A stretch of 62,109 nt of DNA from Syntrophomonas sp. DTU018 (GTDB lineage Bacteria; Bacillota; Syntrophomonadia; Syntrophomonadales; Syntrophomonadaceae), in assembly GCA_001513155.1 (NCBI GenBank), contig LFSR01000055.1, forward strand, positions 1 through 62,109, given 5' to 3'. Both the position numbers and the translations under genes were made by a program. Numbering within the stretch: position 1 is the stretch's first letter; each line of letters starts with the position of its first letter. Of the stretch, positions 32,073 to 41,399 are shown one piece after another. The notes under the pieces were generated by a model that worked only from the letters and a program-made list of their open reading frames with translations, was not told the DNA's origin and did no database searches.

Positions 32073-32950
32073 GACTAAGCAACATATTGTATTTCTTCAG
32101 AGAAGCAGCCAAATCCCTGTCGCGCAACCGTTTGCTGACCTTTGCTACTATTAGCACCGTTACTATCTGCATTTTGATACTGGGAATGGCGGTCTTGCTT
32201 AGCCTGAACGCGGAGCGTTTTATGAGCCGCCTGGAATCTGATGTGCAGATGATAGCTTTCCTGGACCGGTCCTTGAGTGACGCTGAAATTGACGAAGTCC
32301 AGGAGGAGATCGAAAAAATCGACGGCATTAAATCCATTAAATTCGTATCCCGGGATGAATCCCTGAGAGAGCTGCAGGAAACCTATGGCAGCCAATATGA
32401 CCTGAAAGCTACCCTGGGGAAAAATCCCCTGCCCCATACTTTTGAAATCGAAGCTAAAAACCCCCAGGATGTACCCAAGATAGCTGAGCTGGTTTACCGG
32501 ATACCAGGTGTGTACAAGGTCAACTACGGTCAGGGAGTAGTAGAGCGATTATTCCAGGTTACTCACTGGGTTCGCATTATCAGCCTGGCTTTTATCATAG
32601 TACTGGCTGCGGGGGCGGTGTTTTTGATAGCTACTACCACCCGGCTGTCGGTTTTCGCCCGCCGCAAAGAGATTTATCTGATGAAACTGATCGGTGCTAC
32701 TGACTGGTTTATCCGCTGGCCCTTTTTCATAGAAGGAATATTTTTAGGGGTGGTGGGAAGTCTGCTGGCAGTAGCGCTGCTGGCTGCGGGCTACGGAGCC
32801 CTGCTGCAGAATATAACCTCTATGGCAATAATTACCCTGGTCAGCGATATGGCTGTATTGGGGAAAGTGTACCTGGCACTGGTGGGAACCGGAGCCGTGT
32901 TGGGGGTTTTAGGTACTTATATTTCACTGAACCGCTTCCTGAATGTTTAG
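32069..32950 (+). CDS. ftsX: Cell-division membrane protein FtsX
   Basis: A 293-residue permease-like protein. The first membrane helix is near residues 22-45, an extracytoplasmic loop (PX domain, DVQMIAFLDRSLSDAEIDEV onward) spans ~50-165, and three helices lie in the C-terminal half (ISLAFIIVLAAGAVFLIATT; FIEGIFLGVVGSLLAVALL; the last near 265-285). The conserved FARRKEIYLMKLIGATDWFI precedes the third helix. The loop recruits the EnvC-like activator encoded next. Confidence 0.94.
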   Translation: MRLSNILYFFREAAKSLSRNRLLTFATISTVTICILILGMAVLLSLNAERFMSRLESDVQMIAFLDRSLSDAEIDEVQEEIEKIDGIKSIKFVSRDESLRELQETYGSQYDLKATLGKNPLPHTFEIEAKNPQDVPKIAELVYRIPGVYKVNYGQGVVERLFQVTHWVRIISLAFIIVLAAGAVFLIATTTRLSVFARRKEIYLMKLIGATDWFIRWPFFIEGIFLGVVGSLLAVALLAAGYGALLQNITSMAIITLVSDMAVLGKVYLALVGTGAVLGVLGTYISLNRFLNV

Positions 32951-33002
32951 CGATATATAGCTGGATTCTTAATATGGAGAATTGCATGGGAGGGTATGGC
33001 AA

Positions 33003-34139
33003 GTGTCATTGGGGAGAAAAATCCTGGCTATATCTTTGATGGCTGTTTTCTTCAGCAGCGCTATCTTGCCGGTTTATGCTGACGAACTGGAGGAAACCCG
33101 GAAACAGTTGGAAGCCATCAGCCGCAGTATTGATGCTACCCAAAGCAAAGTAAACAGCGCGAAAAAACAAGAACAAAGCATAATGGGCCAGATTCAGAAT
33201 CTGGAAAAGAATATCCAGCGTACCGAAAATGAGATCACCGCCACCGAAGACCGGATAGCTTTTCTGCAGGACAGCATAGCCAGAACCGAAACGGAGATTG
33301 AAGAAAAGGAAAAGGATTTGGAGGAAAAGATCGACCTGCTGAGTGAGCGCCTGGTGGTGCTCCATGAAGAAGGAGAGGTCACTTACCTGGAAGTCCTGCT
33401 GTGTGCTACTGATTTCAAGGATTTTCTGACCCGTTATGAAATGATAAACAGCATAATTGAACAGGATGCCGAATTAATCGATTCCATCTGCCAGGAAAAG
33501 CAGGACCTGGAGATGAAGAAGAGCGACCTGGAAGTCAAGAAGAAAGAGCTGGAGAGGGCTCTCCAGCAACAGGAATCCATGAAGGAACAGCTGGATCTGC
33601 AGAAGAAGGAGAAACAGCAGATCCTCGCCAGTGTTCAGCAGGAAAGAGAAGCCTATGAAAAAGCTCTGGCCGAACTGGAAGAGAGCTCCCGCAAGTTGGA
33701 AGCTATGATTCGCCAGCTGCAGGGCGGCAGTTCTGAAGCTCTGGGAACCGGAGTCTTTACGTGGCCTACTCCAGGCTATACCACTATAACTTCCCCATAC
33801 GGCATGCGCTATCATCCTATACTCAAGACGCGCAAAATGCATACTGGTGTGGACATAGGTGCCCCCATGTCTGCCACTATTGTTGCCGCCGACAGCGGCA
33901 AGGTCATTTACGCCGGCTGGATGGAAGGTTATGGTCAGGTGCTGGTAATCGATCATGGCAATGGCCTCTCTACCCTCTATGCTCATCAGTCTGCTTTCCT
34001 GGTCAGTAACGGGCAGACGGTTACCAAGGGACAAGCCATCGGCAAAGTCGGATCTACCGGGTGGAGCACCGGACCCCATCTGCATTTTGAAGTACGTATC
34101 AACGGTTCCTACACCGATCCCATGCCGTATCTTAAATAA
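33003..34139 (+). CDS. EnvC-like M23 murein hydrolase/activator
   Basis: A 378-residue exported protein. A Sec signal peptide (LGRKILAISLMAVFFSSAI, cleaved near VYA-DE) leads into a long coiled coil (~30-245) with strict heptads, then an M23/LytM domain (~255-375) with the zinc ligands in HTGVDIG and GPHLHFEVR. All ligands look present, so it may itself be an endopeptidase rather than only an activator. GTG 33003 is preferred (gggaggg 8 bases upstream) over the in-frame TTG 32982. It lies directly after ftsEX, as expected for a hydrolase gated by FtsEX. Confidence 0.92.
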   Translation: MSLGRKILAISLMAVFFSSAILPVYADELEETRKQLEAISRSIDATQSKVNSAKKQEQSIMGQIQNLEKNIQRTENEITATEDRIAFLQDSIARTETEIEEKEKDLEEKIDLLSERLVVLHEEGEVTYLEVLLCATDFKDFLTRYEMINSIIEQDAELIDSICQEKQDLEMKKSDLEVKKKELERALQQQESMKEQLDLQKKEKQQILASVQQEREAYEKALAELEESSRKLEAMIRQLQGGSSEALGTGVFTWPTPGYTTITSPYGMRYHPILKTRKMHTGVDIGAPMSATIVAADSGKVIYAGWMEGYGQVLVIDHGNGLSTLYAHQSAFLVSNGQTVTKGQAIGKVGSTGWSTGPHLHFEVRINGSYTDPMPYLK

Positions 34140-34188
34140 ACGACAGCCAGAGGGAACGGCTGTAACAGAGTTCAAATGATGGTAATTC

Positions 34189-34213
34189 AGCAGCGGAAAC
34201 TTCCGCTGCTTTT
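34189..34213 (+). terminator. Terminator after the M23 gene
   Basis: The perfect stem agcagcgg/ccgctgct, with a 6-base loop, is followed by TTTT. The rest of 34140-34360 shows no further gene. Confidence 0.78.
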
Positions 34214-34360
34214 GTTACGGGAGTGAACGGTTGAGATCCCCTATCCCCTCTTGCACTTCTTGCCGGCTTTCCTTTCCTGGGATGGGAATTGTAATCTGGT
34301 TAAAGGTGGGATAACATAATAATTGATTTTCGTTAATACAATACTACTGGTGGTGAAGTT

Positions 34361-35509
34361 TTGAAAAACCGTAGTTTATGGCGGGGACTAAATATTTTCT
34401 TTTCAGCGGTAGGAGTGGCGGTAACAGCCGCCTTTATCTTCCTGATCATAACCAATGCGGCCGGCCTGGGTACGCTATTGAGTGTAATCGGACTGGTAAA
34501 AAGCCAGTCCCTTTTTGACACTACTACGCCGAAAATGATCCAAGGAGCCACCGCTGGTATAGTAGACTCTCTGGGCGATCCTTACTCCAAGCTTTTGGAC
34601 AAACAAACCTGGGAAGATCTGCAAGTACGGCTGAAAGCCCAATTTGGCGGTATCGGTGTTTACATCCTTCAGGATGAAGCCGGTCGCTTAAAAATTGTGA
34701 ACCCCATCAAAGGTACTCCCGCATATAAGGCAGGACTTCAGAATGGAGACATTATTATCCGCATTAACGGGGAAAGTGCTCTTAATATGACGCAGGATGA
34801 AGCAGTTCATTTGATGCGGGGGGAACCTGGGACCCAGTTGGTGTTAACAATATACCGGGAATCGGACGGCAAAGAGCACGAGTTTACCATTATTCGGGAA
34901 ATAATCAATGTGCCATCGGTAGAATACCGCATGCTGGATGACAGCCCGGCTATCGGTTATATAAAACTGAACCAGTTCCATGCCCGGTCAGCCCAGGAAA
35001 TGGCCGATGCCCTGAACGGTATGCTGAAGGACCACCGTATGGAAGGATTGGTTCTGGATTTACGGGGCAATGGCGGGGGCGAATTTGAAGCCAGCGTAGA
35101 GATCGCCAACCTGTTCTTGGATGACCAGGAAGTGGTAAAGGTTGTGGATGCCAGGAACAATGAAACAGTCCACCGGGCTTCCGGAGGCAGTGTGGATATT
35201 CCTATGGTAGTTCTGGTCAATGAAGACAGTGCCAGCGCTGCGGAAATATTAGCCGGCGCCCTGCAGGATAACCAGCGGGCGGTGCTGGTAGGGGAAAAAA
35301 CCTATGGCAAAGGACTGGTACAGACCATCTATCCCCTGCGGGACGGCAGCGCCCTGAAGCTGACCACACAGAAATACTTTACTCCCAAGGGCATTGATAT
35401 CAATGAAATAGGTATTGTACCGGATTATATAGTGGAGCAGGACACCGACGCCCAGAAAGATCTGCAGCTGGAGAAAGCAGTGGAATTATTGAAAAAAGAG
35501 ATTCTCTAG
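34361..35509 (+). CDS. ctpB: C-terminal processing peptidase (CtpA/CtpB, family S41)
   Basis: A 382-residue membrane-anchored serine protease. An N-terminal signal anchor (~10-35), helical region, PDZ domain (~95-180, IGVYILQDEAGRLKIVNPIK, AGLQNGDIIIRINGES) and S41 domain follow in order. The catalytic Ser lies in LVNEDSASAAEIL and the general-base Lys in GEKTYGKGLVQT. TTG 34361 is the only start with a ribosome site (ggtggtgaag). The ftsEX-ctpB-minJ order matches Bacillus. Its substrate here is not known; Bacillus CtpB acts in sporulation signalling. Confidence 0.93.
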   Translation: MKNRSLWRGLNIFFSAVGVAVTAAFIFLIITNAAGLGTLLSVIGLVKSQSLFDTTTPKMIQGATAGIVDSLGDPYSKLLDKQTWEDLQVRLKAQFGGIGVYILQDEAGRLKIVNPIKGTPAYKAGLQNGDIIIRINGESALNMTQDEAVHLMRGEPGTQLVLTIYRESDGKEHEFTIIREIINVPSVEYRMLDDSPAIGYIKLNQFHARSAQEMADALNGMLKDHRMEGLVLDLRGNGGGEFEASVEIANLFLDDQEVVKVVDARNNETVHRASGGSVDIPMVVLVNEDSASAAEILAGALQDNQRAVLVGEKTYGKGLVQTIYPLRDGSALKLTTQKYFTPKGIDINEIGIVPDYIVEQDTDAQKDLQLEKAVELLKKEIL

Positions 35510-35554
35510 ATTGACCAGGAAAAACAGCAACCCCGGGAATTGCTATACAAAAGA

Positions 35555-35860
35555 TGTCATTGCTGTAATGACTGCGCTGTGTCATCGCGAGGAGCGAAGC
35601 GACGTGGCGATCTGTTAACTCACACCGTTAGTTGCCATAGAGATCGCCACGCGCTACGCGCTCGCGATGACACAATGGTTGCCTTTTTACTAACATGAAA
35701 GCCATTTTCACAGCAATGACACAATTGGGAGCTATTATCCCAGCCATGACATACTAGGGAAGCCGTTTTCACAGCAATGACACCAAAGATGACTTTTTAT
35801 TCATCTTGGCCTGTTCCGCAGGTGATAATTGTGAGGAGGGCAGCGGCGAAGCATTCTCAA
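35555..35860. repeat. REPIN cluster, composite copy in reverse orientation
   Basis: 35580-35672 is the ~93 bp composite in reverse (tcatcgcgaggagcg..., loop gttaactcacaccgttagtt, then ...cgcgatgaca). It is followed by fragments resembling cattttcacagcaatgaca (to ~35790) and a diverged gcgaggagg-type unit near 35830-35860. No gene is seen in 35510-36041. Confidence 0.82.
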
Positions 35861-35958
35861 ACGAGCTATTACACGGTAATGTGTGAAATGAGATCGCTGC
35901 GAGCTGGGTGCTGATTGATGACAAATAAGCTGTCAGGAAACTAAATAACGACTATGGT

Positions 35959-35992
35959 CAGAGAGGGAAAGCGGGAAAGTTTTCCCTCTCTG
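35959..35992. other. Perfect 12-bp-arm hairpin upstream of the MinJ-like gene
   Basis: cagagagggaaa (35959-35970) pairs with tttccctctctg (35981-35992) across 10 bases. There is no T-run on either side. It may be a leader structure of the downstream gene. Confidence 0.5.
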
Positions 35993-36041
35993 TGTCAGGT
36001 GCAGGTTTGTCCTTAAAGAATAAAAAGCCCAGGTGATAATA

Positions 36042-37286
36042 ATGGAAACTATAATGCTATTGCTGGCCCTTATGGGGCAAAAACTGGCGGAGACTTTAAC
36101 CACCCCGCTATTCCTGGTTATTTATCTTTTGCTCTTTGTCCTGGTGGCCTGGCAGTATAAACGCCTGGAGGATATGTCCGGCAGACTCCTGGGCATGACC
36201 CAACGCAGTTACCTGAGTGCCGCCTTGGTTTCCACCTTGCTGGGGCTGGGGGGAGGATTTCTGGCCAGCATATTGCTGGTACTGGTAGGGATTGATTTAT
36301 TAAGCGTAGGCATTATGCAGCTATGGATAGCGGCTTTACTGCTGATGCTCATCAATCCCCGCTTTCTCTGTTTTGCCTACGCGGGCGGTCTGCTATCCCT
36401 GGCCAGTCTGGCAACGGGCTATCCGGATATCGATGTACCTCAGCTGCTGGCTTTGGTGGCTATTCTGCATATGGCCGAGAGTATCCTCATACTGGGGAAC
36501 GGGCACCTGCATCCGGTACCCATATATGTAAAAAAGAGCAGTCAGGTCCAGGGGGGATTCAACCTGCAGAAATTCTGGCCCCTTCCCCTGGTTGCCCTTA
36601 TAACTGTGGGCTGGATGGAACCCAATGGAGCCGGCCTGTCCATGCCTGATTGGTGGCCGTTGATTAAAGGATACTCACCGGAGAATGCCCAGCAGGTTTA
36701 TACATTTATCCCGGTATTAGCCATACTGGGATATGGAGAGATAACTACTACTACTTCCCCCCGGGAAAAAGTACGAGAGTCTGCCTTGCATTTATTTGTA
36801 TTCAGCTTGAGTTTGCTGCTGCTGGCTCTGGCTGGTTCTCGTTGGACTCCGGTAACATGGCTGGCAGCCCTGTTCAGCCCCCTGGGCCATGAAATGGTCA
36901 TCTGGCTGGGGATGAGAGCCGAGCGCAACCGGCCTGCTTATTATGTTAATCCTGCCCAGGGAGTGATGATACTGGATGTGCGTCCGGGAACTCCTGCTGC
37001 CCAGGCTGGTCTTAGATCCCGGGATATTGTCCTGGCGGTGAATGGAATACCCGTGAACCGTAGGGAAGAGCTGATCAATGTTCTTAAATGGTCCTGGCAG
37101 GGGATTTCTCTAAACATCCTGCGCAATGGCCGACCCCTCAGCATTAGGATGATCCGCCCCAGAGCCGGTCAGGTGGGATTAATACCGGTACCTGATTATA
37201 ATACTCCCCGCTATTTAGCCTTTCAGGAAGATACTATCTTTCTGGCCTTCCGGCGCTTGTGGCGCCGTTTGAAAAGAACCAGCTGA
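36042..37286 (+). CDS. minJ: Multi-pass PDZ membrane protein (MinJ-like)
   Basis: A 414-residue protein. About seven or eight hydrophobic segments cover residues ~1-295, then a cytoplasmic-side PDZ domain (~305-385: GVMILDVRPGTPAAQAGLRS, DIVLAVNGIPVNRREEL). Bacillus MinJ has the same layout and the same place between ctpB and uvrB; there it bridges DivIVA and MinD at the poles and division site. The ATG 36042 is 5 bases from aggtga. The call rests on topology and gene order more than on motif identity. Confidence 0.72.
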   Translation: METIMLLLALMGQKLAETLTTPLFLVIYLLLFVLVAWQYKRLEDMSGRLLGMTQRSYLSAALVSTLLGLGGGFLASILLVLVGIDLLSVGIMQLWIAALLLMLINPRFLCFAYAGGLLSLASLATGYPDIDVPQLLALVAILHMAESILILGNGHLHPVPIYVKKSSQVQGGFNLQKFWPLPLVALITVGWMEPNGAGLSMPDWWPLIKGYSPENAQQVYTFIPVLAILGYGEITTTTSPREKVRESALHLFVFSLSLLLLALAGSRWTPVTWLAALFSPLGHEMVIWLGMRAERNRPAYYVNPAQGVMILDVRPGTPAAQAGLRSRDIVLAVNGIPVNRREELINVLKWSWQGISLNILRNGRPLSIRMIRPRAGQVGLIPVPDYNTPRYLAFQEDTIFLAFRRLWRRLKRTS

Positions 37287-37376
37287 CAGTTATCGCCGCC
37301 AAAAGGGAAAGTATTCACATTATACCCCCACTTTGAATATGCTAGGGCATAAGGTTAGCGACGAGGAGTCTTTGCT

Positions 37377-38438
37377 ATGAGGGGTAAAGTGCGCTATGTG
37401 CTCACCAGCAGCAACACCAGCCACGGATTTCGTACTTTTTTGCCGGAACTGCTCCAGGGTGTGGCCAAAGTTTTTGTGCTGAAAGGTGCTCCCGGAACAG
37501 GGAAATCCACTTTTATAAGGCTATTGGGAGAATCCTTTTCCGATCAGGGTTATGAGGTGGAGTTCTGGGTATCAGCCGATGATCCGGTCAGCCCGGAAGG
37601 GGTATTTATTCCCCAGCTGAAGGCGGCTGTTGTCAATGGAAGTCTATCTTCCCCTATTGATCCTTCTTATCCGGGAGTGACCGGAGATATTATTTACCTG
37701 GGTGATTACTGGGACAAAAATATACTGCAAGATTACAGTCAGGAAATCATAAATCTTTATGAAGAGCATGAGCAGCATCGCCAGCAGGCTACTCTGGTTT
37801 TGAAAAGAGCCGCCGAGGTCAGGGACAGTATCAAGAAAAAGACAGCTGCCTATTTAAATCTGGGAAGATTGCAGGAGTTGGTGGGGCAGCTGGCCAGGGA
37901 GATCCTGGACACCGGGTCAGCGGAAAAGCACTATTTTGCCAGTGCTGTCACTGCCGAAGGAATGATAAACTATATCGATGAAATCAGCTCATTCTGCAAG
38001 AAACGCTACGTTTTCAAGGGACCGGCCGGCAGCGGCAAATCCAGCGCGATAATGGAACTGGCCAACCGGGCCCGGGGCAAAGGCTATTCTTTGGAGTATT
38101 ATCATTGCGGGCTGGATGCTGACAGTATTCAGATGATTATTATCCGCAATCTGCAGATTGCTCTGATAGATGCCGGCAATCTGGACCTGGCTGTCAAGCC
38201 CTGGGATGTAGTGATTGACATGAGTGAGTACCTGGAAGGTTACGATGAGGTGGAGCTGCTCCAGGAGTCCAGTGAAGCCTTGCGCATATTGGAAAGCCTT
38301 TTGCTGGAAGCCCAGCAGGAGCTGGAACAAAGCCGGTGGTGTCTGAAGGGATTGAAAAAAATCTATTCCCGGGCTATGGACTTTGCAGCCTTGGACCGCA
38401 AGCGCCAGCAGGTAAGAAACGAATTAATAAGCCTGTGA
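37377..38438 (+). CDS. Tandem P-loop ATPase, PRK06851-type
   Basis: A 353-residue protein with two P-loop domains in a row: Walker A KGAPGTGKSTFIRLLGESF near residue 38 and KGPAGSGKSSAIMELANRA near 218. Each is preceded by a similar KVFVLKG/RYVFKG strand and followed by a matching EVEFWVSADDP / SLEYYHCGLDAD strand, so the protein is an internal duplication. Helices with coiled-coil character follow each half. Family members are widespread in Firmicutes and are not characterised; a nucleotide kinase or sensory ATPase is possible. It is followed by repeats. Confidence 0.8.
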   Translation: MRGKVRYVLTSSNTSHGFRTFLPELLQGVAKVFVLKGAPGTGKSTFIRLLGESFSDQGYEVEFWVSADDPVSPEGVFIPQLKAAVVNGSLSSPIDPSYPGVTGDIIYLGDYWDKNILQDYSQEIINLYEEHEQHRQQATLVLKRAAEVRDSIKKKTAAYLNLGRLQELVGQLAREILDTGSAEKHYFASAVTAEGMINYIDEISSFCKKRYVFKGPAGSGKSSAIMELANRARGKGYSLEYYHCGLDADSIQMIIIRNLQIALIDAGNLDLAVKPWDVVIDMSEYLEGYDEVELLQESSEALRILESLLLEAQQELEQSRWCLKGLKKIYSRAMDFAALDRKRQQVRNELISL

Positions 38439-38475
38439 AAAACACTCTCACGTCATATTAGAGGTAGCTATATTG

Positions 38476-38590
38476 GCATTGCTGTGAAAATGACTGCGCT
38501 GTGTCATCGCGAGGAGCGCAGCGACGTGGCGATCTCATCCAACATAACTGCTATCCCGTTTGAGATTGCTTCGCTACGCTAGCAATGACA
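38476..38590. repeat. REP pair upstream of uvrB
   Basis: A cattgctgtgaaaatgactg unit, a tcatcgcgaggagcgcagcg unit, then an inverted gagattgcttcgctacgcta unit ending caatgaca. 38439-38998 holds only this and the fold-back element. Confidence 0.78.
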
Positions 38591-38681
38591 CGAAAGGTGA
38601 CTTTTCATTGCTGTGAAAACCGCCAATCACTTAATAGTAACTAAAGCTTTAGCTTCTGCTTGAGAGGCTGGAACCAGCTCG

Positions 38682-38890
38682 GCAGGAGTATTAGCCGGCT
38701 CGTTCCGTGACTCCTCGCCTGCAACCCATCGGCAAACTTTAAGTGCGAAGGGGACCGCTCGTAATTCGGCATCCATGCACTCAGTATTCGCTGCTCGAAA
38801 CGTCCTGTTTCTCGCTCCCCTTCGCAGCCCTCAGTTTCGCCGTGGGTTGCGACGGCTCGTCGTAAGTCACTCGCCGGCTAATACTCCTGC
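38682..38890. mobile_element. ~209-bp fold-back element, copy 1 (MITE-like)
   Basis: The termini gcaggagtattagccggc and gccggctaatactcctgc are perfect inverted repeats of 18 bp. Inner inverted segments (gcaacccatcggc.../...gccgtgggttgc; gtgcgaaggggacc.../...tccccttcgcag) make almost the whole element one long imperfect hairpin. There is no ORF. Copies 2 and 3 lie at 44295 and 50568. No clear target-site duplication is visible. Confidence 0.72.
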
Positions 38891-38998
38891 TTTGTTTAGA
38901 TTGATTCATCGTGGCCTCTTGCATCCCCTTTGCATCCCTATTATGATATATTAATATTCTTAATAGAGGTCGTAAGAGGCCGTAAGGGAAGTGATTTT

Positions 38999-40999
38999 AT
39001 GCCGCAATTCCGCATTCATTCGGATTACCGCGAGCAGGGTGATCAGCCTCAGGCGATTCGCCGCCTGGTGGAAGGGCTCAATAAGGGTTACCGGGACCAG
39101 ACCTTGCTGGGGGTTACCGGTTCCGGAAAGACTTTTACCATGGCCCGTATCATCGAAGAAGTGCAGCGGCCCTGCTTGGTCATAGCCCCCAACAAAACCC
39201 TGGCTGGCCAGCTTTACTCTGAGTTTAAGCAGTTCTTTCCGGAAAATGCCGTAGAGTATTTTATCAGCTATTATGACTATTACCAGCCTGAGGCCTATGT
39301 GCCCCAGACTGATACCTATATTGAAAAGGATTCCTCCATAAATGATGAGATTGATAAGCTGCGCCACTCGGCCACAGCCGCCCTCCTGGAACGCCGGGAT
39401 GTTATCATCGTAGCCAGTGTTTCCTGTATATATGGCCTGGGTGCGCCGGAAGATTACTTTACCATGGCTTTGTCCCTGCGTCCCAAAATGGAGATCTCCC
39501 GGGACGAAGTCCTGCGGCGGCTGGTAGAGACCCATTACACCCGCAATGAAGTAGCCTTCACCCGGGGACAGTTCCGGGTGCGGGGAGATGTGGTAGAAAT
39601 TTTTCCTGCCTCCTCCGGGGAGCACGCCCTGCGGGTGGAGTTTTTCGGAGATGAGATCGACCGTATCATAGAGTTCAACCCCCTCACCGGGGAAGTAATA
39701 GGGCGCCGGCTGCATGCTTTCGTATTTCCCGCCTCCCACTATGTAACCAGCCGGGAAAGGATGCTGGAAGCGGCCCAGGAAATCGAAGCCGAGCTGGCCC
39801 AGCAGGTGGAGAAATTCAAGCGGGAGGGTAAACTGCTGGAGGCCCAGCGCCTGGAACAGCGCACCCGCTTTGACCTGGAGATGATCAGGGAAGTGGGATA
39901 CTGCAAGGGCATTGAGAATTATTCCTGCTATATTACGGGACGAGCTCCGGGAGAGCCCCCCTACACGTTAATCGACTTTTTCCCGGAAGACTTTATTATG
40001 TTTATCGATGAATCCCATATCGGAGTGCCCCAGCTGAGAGGCATGTACGAGGGGGACCGGTCCCGCAAACTCAACCTGGTAGAGTACGGGTTCCGCCTGC
40101 CTTCGGCTCTGGACAACCGGCCTCTTAAATTTGAAGAGTTTGACCAGAAGATCAAGCAGGTGATTTATGTCAGCGCCACTCCCGGGGATTATGAACTGAA
40201 GCGCAGCCAGCAAGTGGTAGAGCAGATCATCCGTCCCACCGGCCTGGTCGACCCGCAAGTCCAGGTGCGGCCTACGGAAAACCAGATAGATGATTTGATC
40301 AATGAGATTCGCATTACCGTGGACAAAGGATATCGCGTTCTGGTGACCACTTTGACAAAGCGCATGGCTGAAGACCTGTGTGATTACCTGGATAAGGCCG
40401 GGCTCAGAGTGCGCTACATGCATTCAGACATAGATGCTCTGGAACGGTTGGAGATTTTGCGGGATCTGCGCAATGGGGAATTTGATATACTGGTAGGGAT
40501 TAACCTGCTGCGGGAAGGCTTGGACCTGCCCGAGGTGGCTTTGGTGGCTATCCTGGATGCCGATAAGGAAGGTTTCCTGCGTTCCGAGCGTTCCTTGATT
40601 CAGACCATTGGCCGGGCGGCCCGCAATGTGGAAGGCCGGGTCATTATGTATGCCGACACCATTACTCCTTCCATGCGGTCCGCTCTGGACGAGACCAACC
40701 GGCGCCGCGCCAAGCAAATGGAATACAACCGGCTGCATAATATTACTCCGGAATCCATAAAGAAAGCAGTGTATGCGGCGGTGGAAGCTACCATAGCCGA
40801 AGCTCCGGTAGAGTACGAGGTTTTGGGCTATCGCAATCTGCCCAAAGAGGAAAGATTGCGGCTGGCCCGGGAAATGGAGGCAGAAATGCGCCAGGCTGCA
40901 GAAAACCTGGAATTTGAACGAGCTGCCCAGCTGCGGGACATGATCAAAGAGCTGACCGGTTCCACCCCGGCTAAGAAAAGTCGTCGCCGCCGCAGGTAG
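38999..40999 (+). CDS. uvrB: Excinuclease ABC subunit B (UvrB)
   Basis: A 666-residue damage-verifying helicase of nucleotide excision repair. Features are the N-terminal [17 protein letters not shown], Walker [15 protein letters not shown], beta-hairpin region [20 protein letters not shown], motif [18 protein letters not shown], motifs III-VI ([39 protein letters not shown]) and the C-terminal UVR domain ([16 protein letters not shown]) that binds UvrC. ATG 38999 is preferred (aaggga 9 bases upstream). Confidence 0.97.
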   Translation: MPQFRIHSDYREQGDQPQAIRRLVEGLNKGYRDQTLLGVTGSGKTFTMARIIEEVQRPCLVIAPNKTLAGQLYSEFKQFFPENAVEYFISYYDYYQPEAYVPQTDTYIEKDSSINDEIDKLRHSATAALLERRDVIIVASVSCIYGLGAPEDYFTMALSLRPKMEISRDEVLRRLVETHYTRNEVAFTRGQFRVRGDVVEIFPASSGEHALRVEFFGDEIDRIIEFNPLTGEVIGRRLHAFVFPASHYVTSRERMLEAAQEIEAELAQQVEKFKREGKLLEAQRLEQRTRFDLEMIREVGYCKGIENYSCYITGRAPGEPPYTLIDFFPEDFIMFIDESHIGVPQLRGMYEGDRSRKLNLVEYGFRLPSALDNRPLKFEEFDQKIKQVIYVSATPGDYELKRSQQVVEQIIRPTGLVDPQVQVRPTENQIDDLINEIRITVDKGYRVLVTTLTKRMAEDLCDYLDKAGLRVRYMHSDIDALERLEILRDLRNGEFDILVGINLLREGLDLPEVALVAILDADKEGFLRSERSLIQTIGRAARNVEGRVIMYADTITPSMRSALDETNRRRAKQMEYNRLHNITPESIKKAVYAAVEATIAEAPVEYEVLGYRNLPKEERLRLAREMEAEMRQAAENLEFERAAQLRDMIKELTGSTPAKKSRRRRR

Positions 41000-41021
41000 T
41001 TGCTGTCAAAACGGCTTTCTA

Positions 41022-41340
41022 ATAGCTGTGAAAATGACTGCGCTGTGTCATCGCGAGCGCGTAGCGCGTGGCGATCTCAATCGTTAAGACAGATAGACGA
41101 ATGAGATTGCCGCGCCCCTTTCAGGGGCTCGCAATGACACATAAGAGGACTTTTCATTCATCGTGGCCTGTTATTCAGGTGACAATTGCGAGCGCAGCGA
41201 AGCAATCTCTAACGCAAATTGCAGGTCATGTAAAAACAGATCGCCACGGCACTTCGTGCCTCGCGATGACAAGGCAAGAGCTATTTTCGATAAAGGACGT
41301 CTTTTATGTCATTGCGAGGAGCGCAGCGACGAAGCAAACT
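41022..41340. repeat. REP cluster between uvrB and uvrA
   Basis: At least five units: 41045-41079 (tcatcgcgagcgcgtagcg), 41103-41139 (gagattgccgcgcccctttc, inverted), ~41182-41211, 41240-41270 and 41308-41342. Reading frames crossing this region encode repeat translations, not a gene. Confidence 0.8.
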
Positions 41341-41399
41341 CTAACAGAATTAGTTTACGATAAAAGAAGTCAGGGCAATCCGTGGATAGGAGAGAGAAC

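Noticed and set aside
34189-34360. Riboswitch or T-box leader before the CtpB gene
   Set aside because: Only the terminator hairpin is visible; no specifier, T-box or known aptamer motif was recognised.
38682-38890. Protein-coding potential or tRNA in the fold-back element
   Set aside because: No sustained frame or cloverleaf is visible; the self-complementarity explains the sequence.
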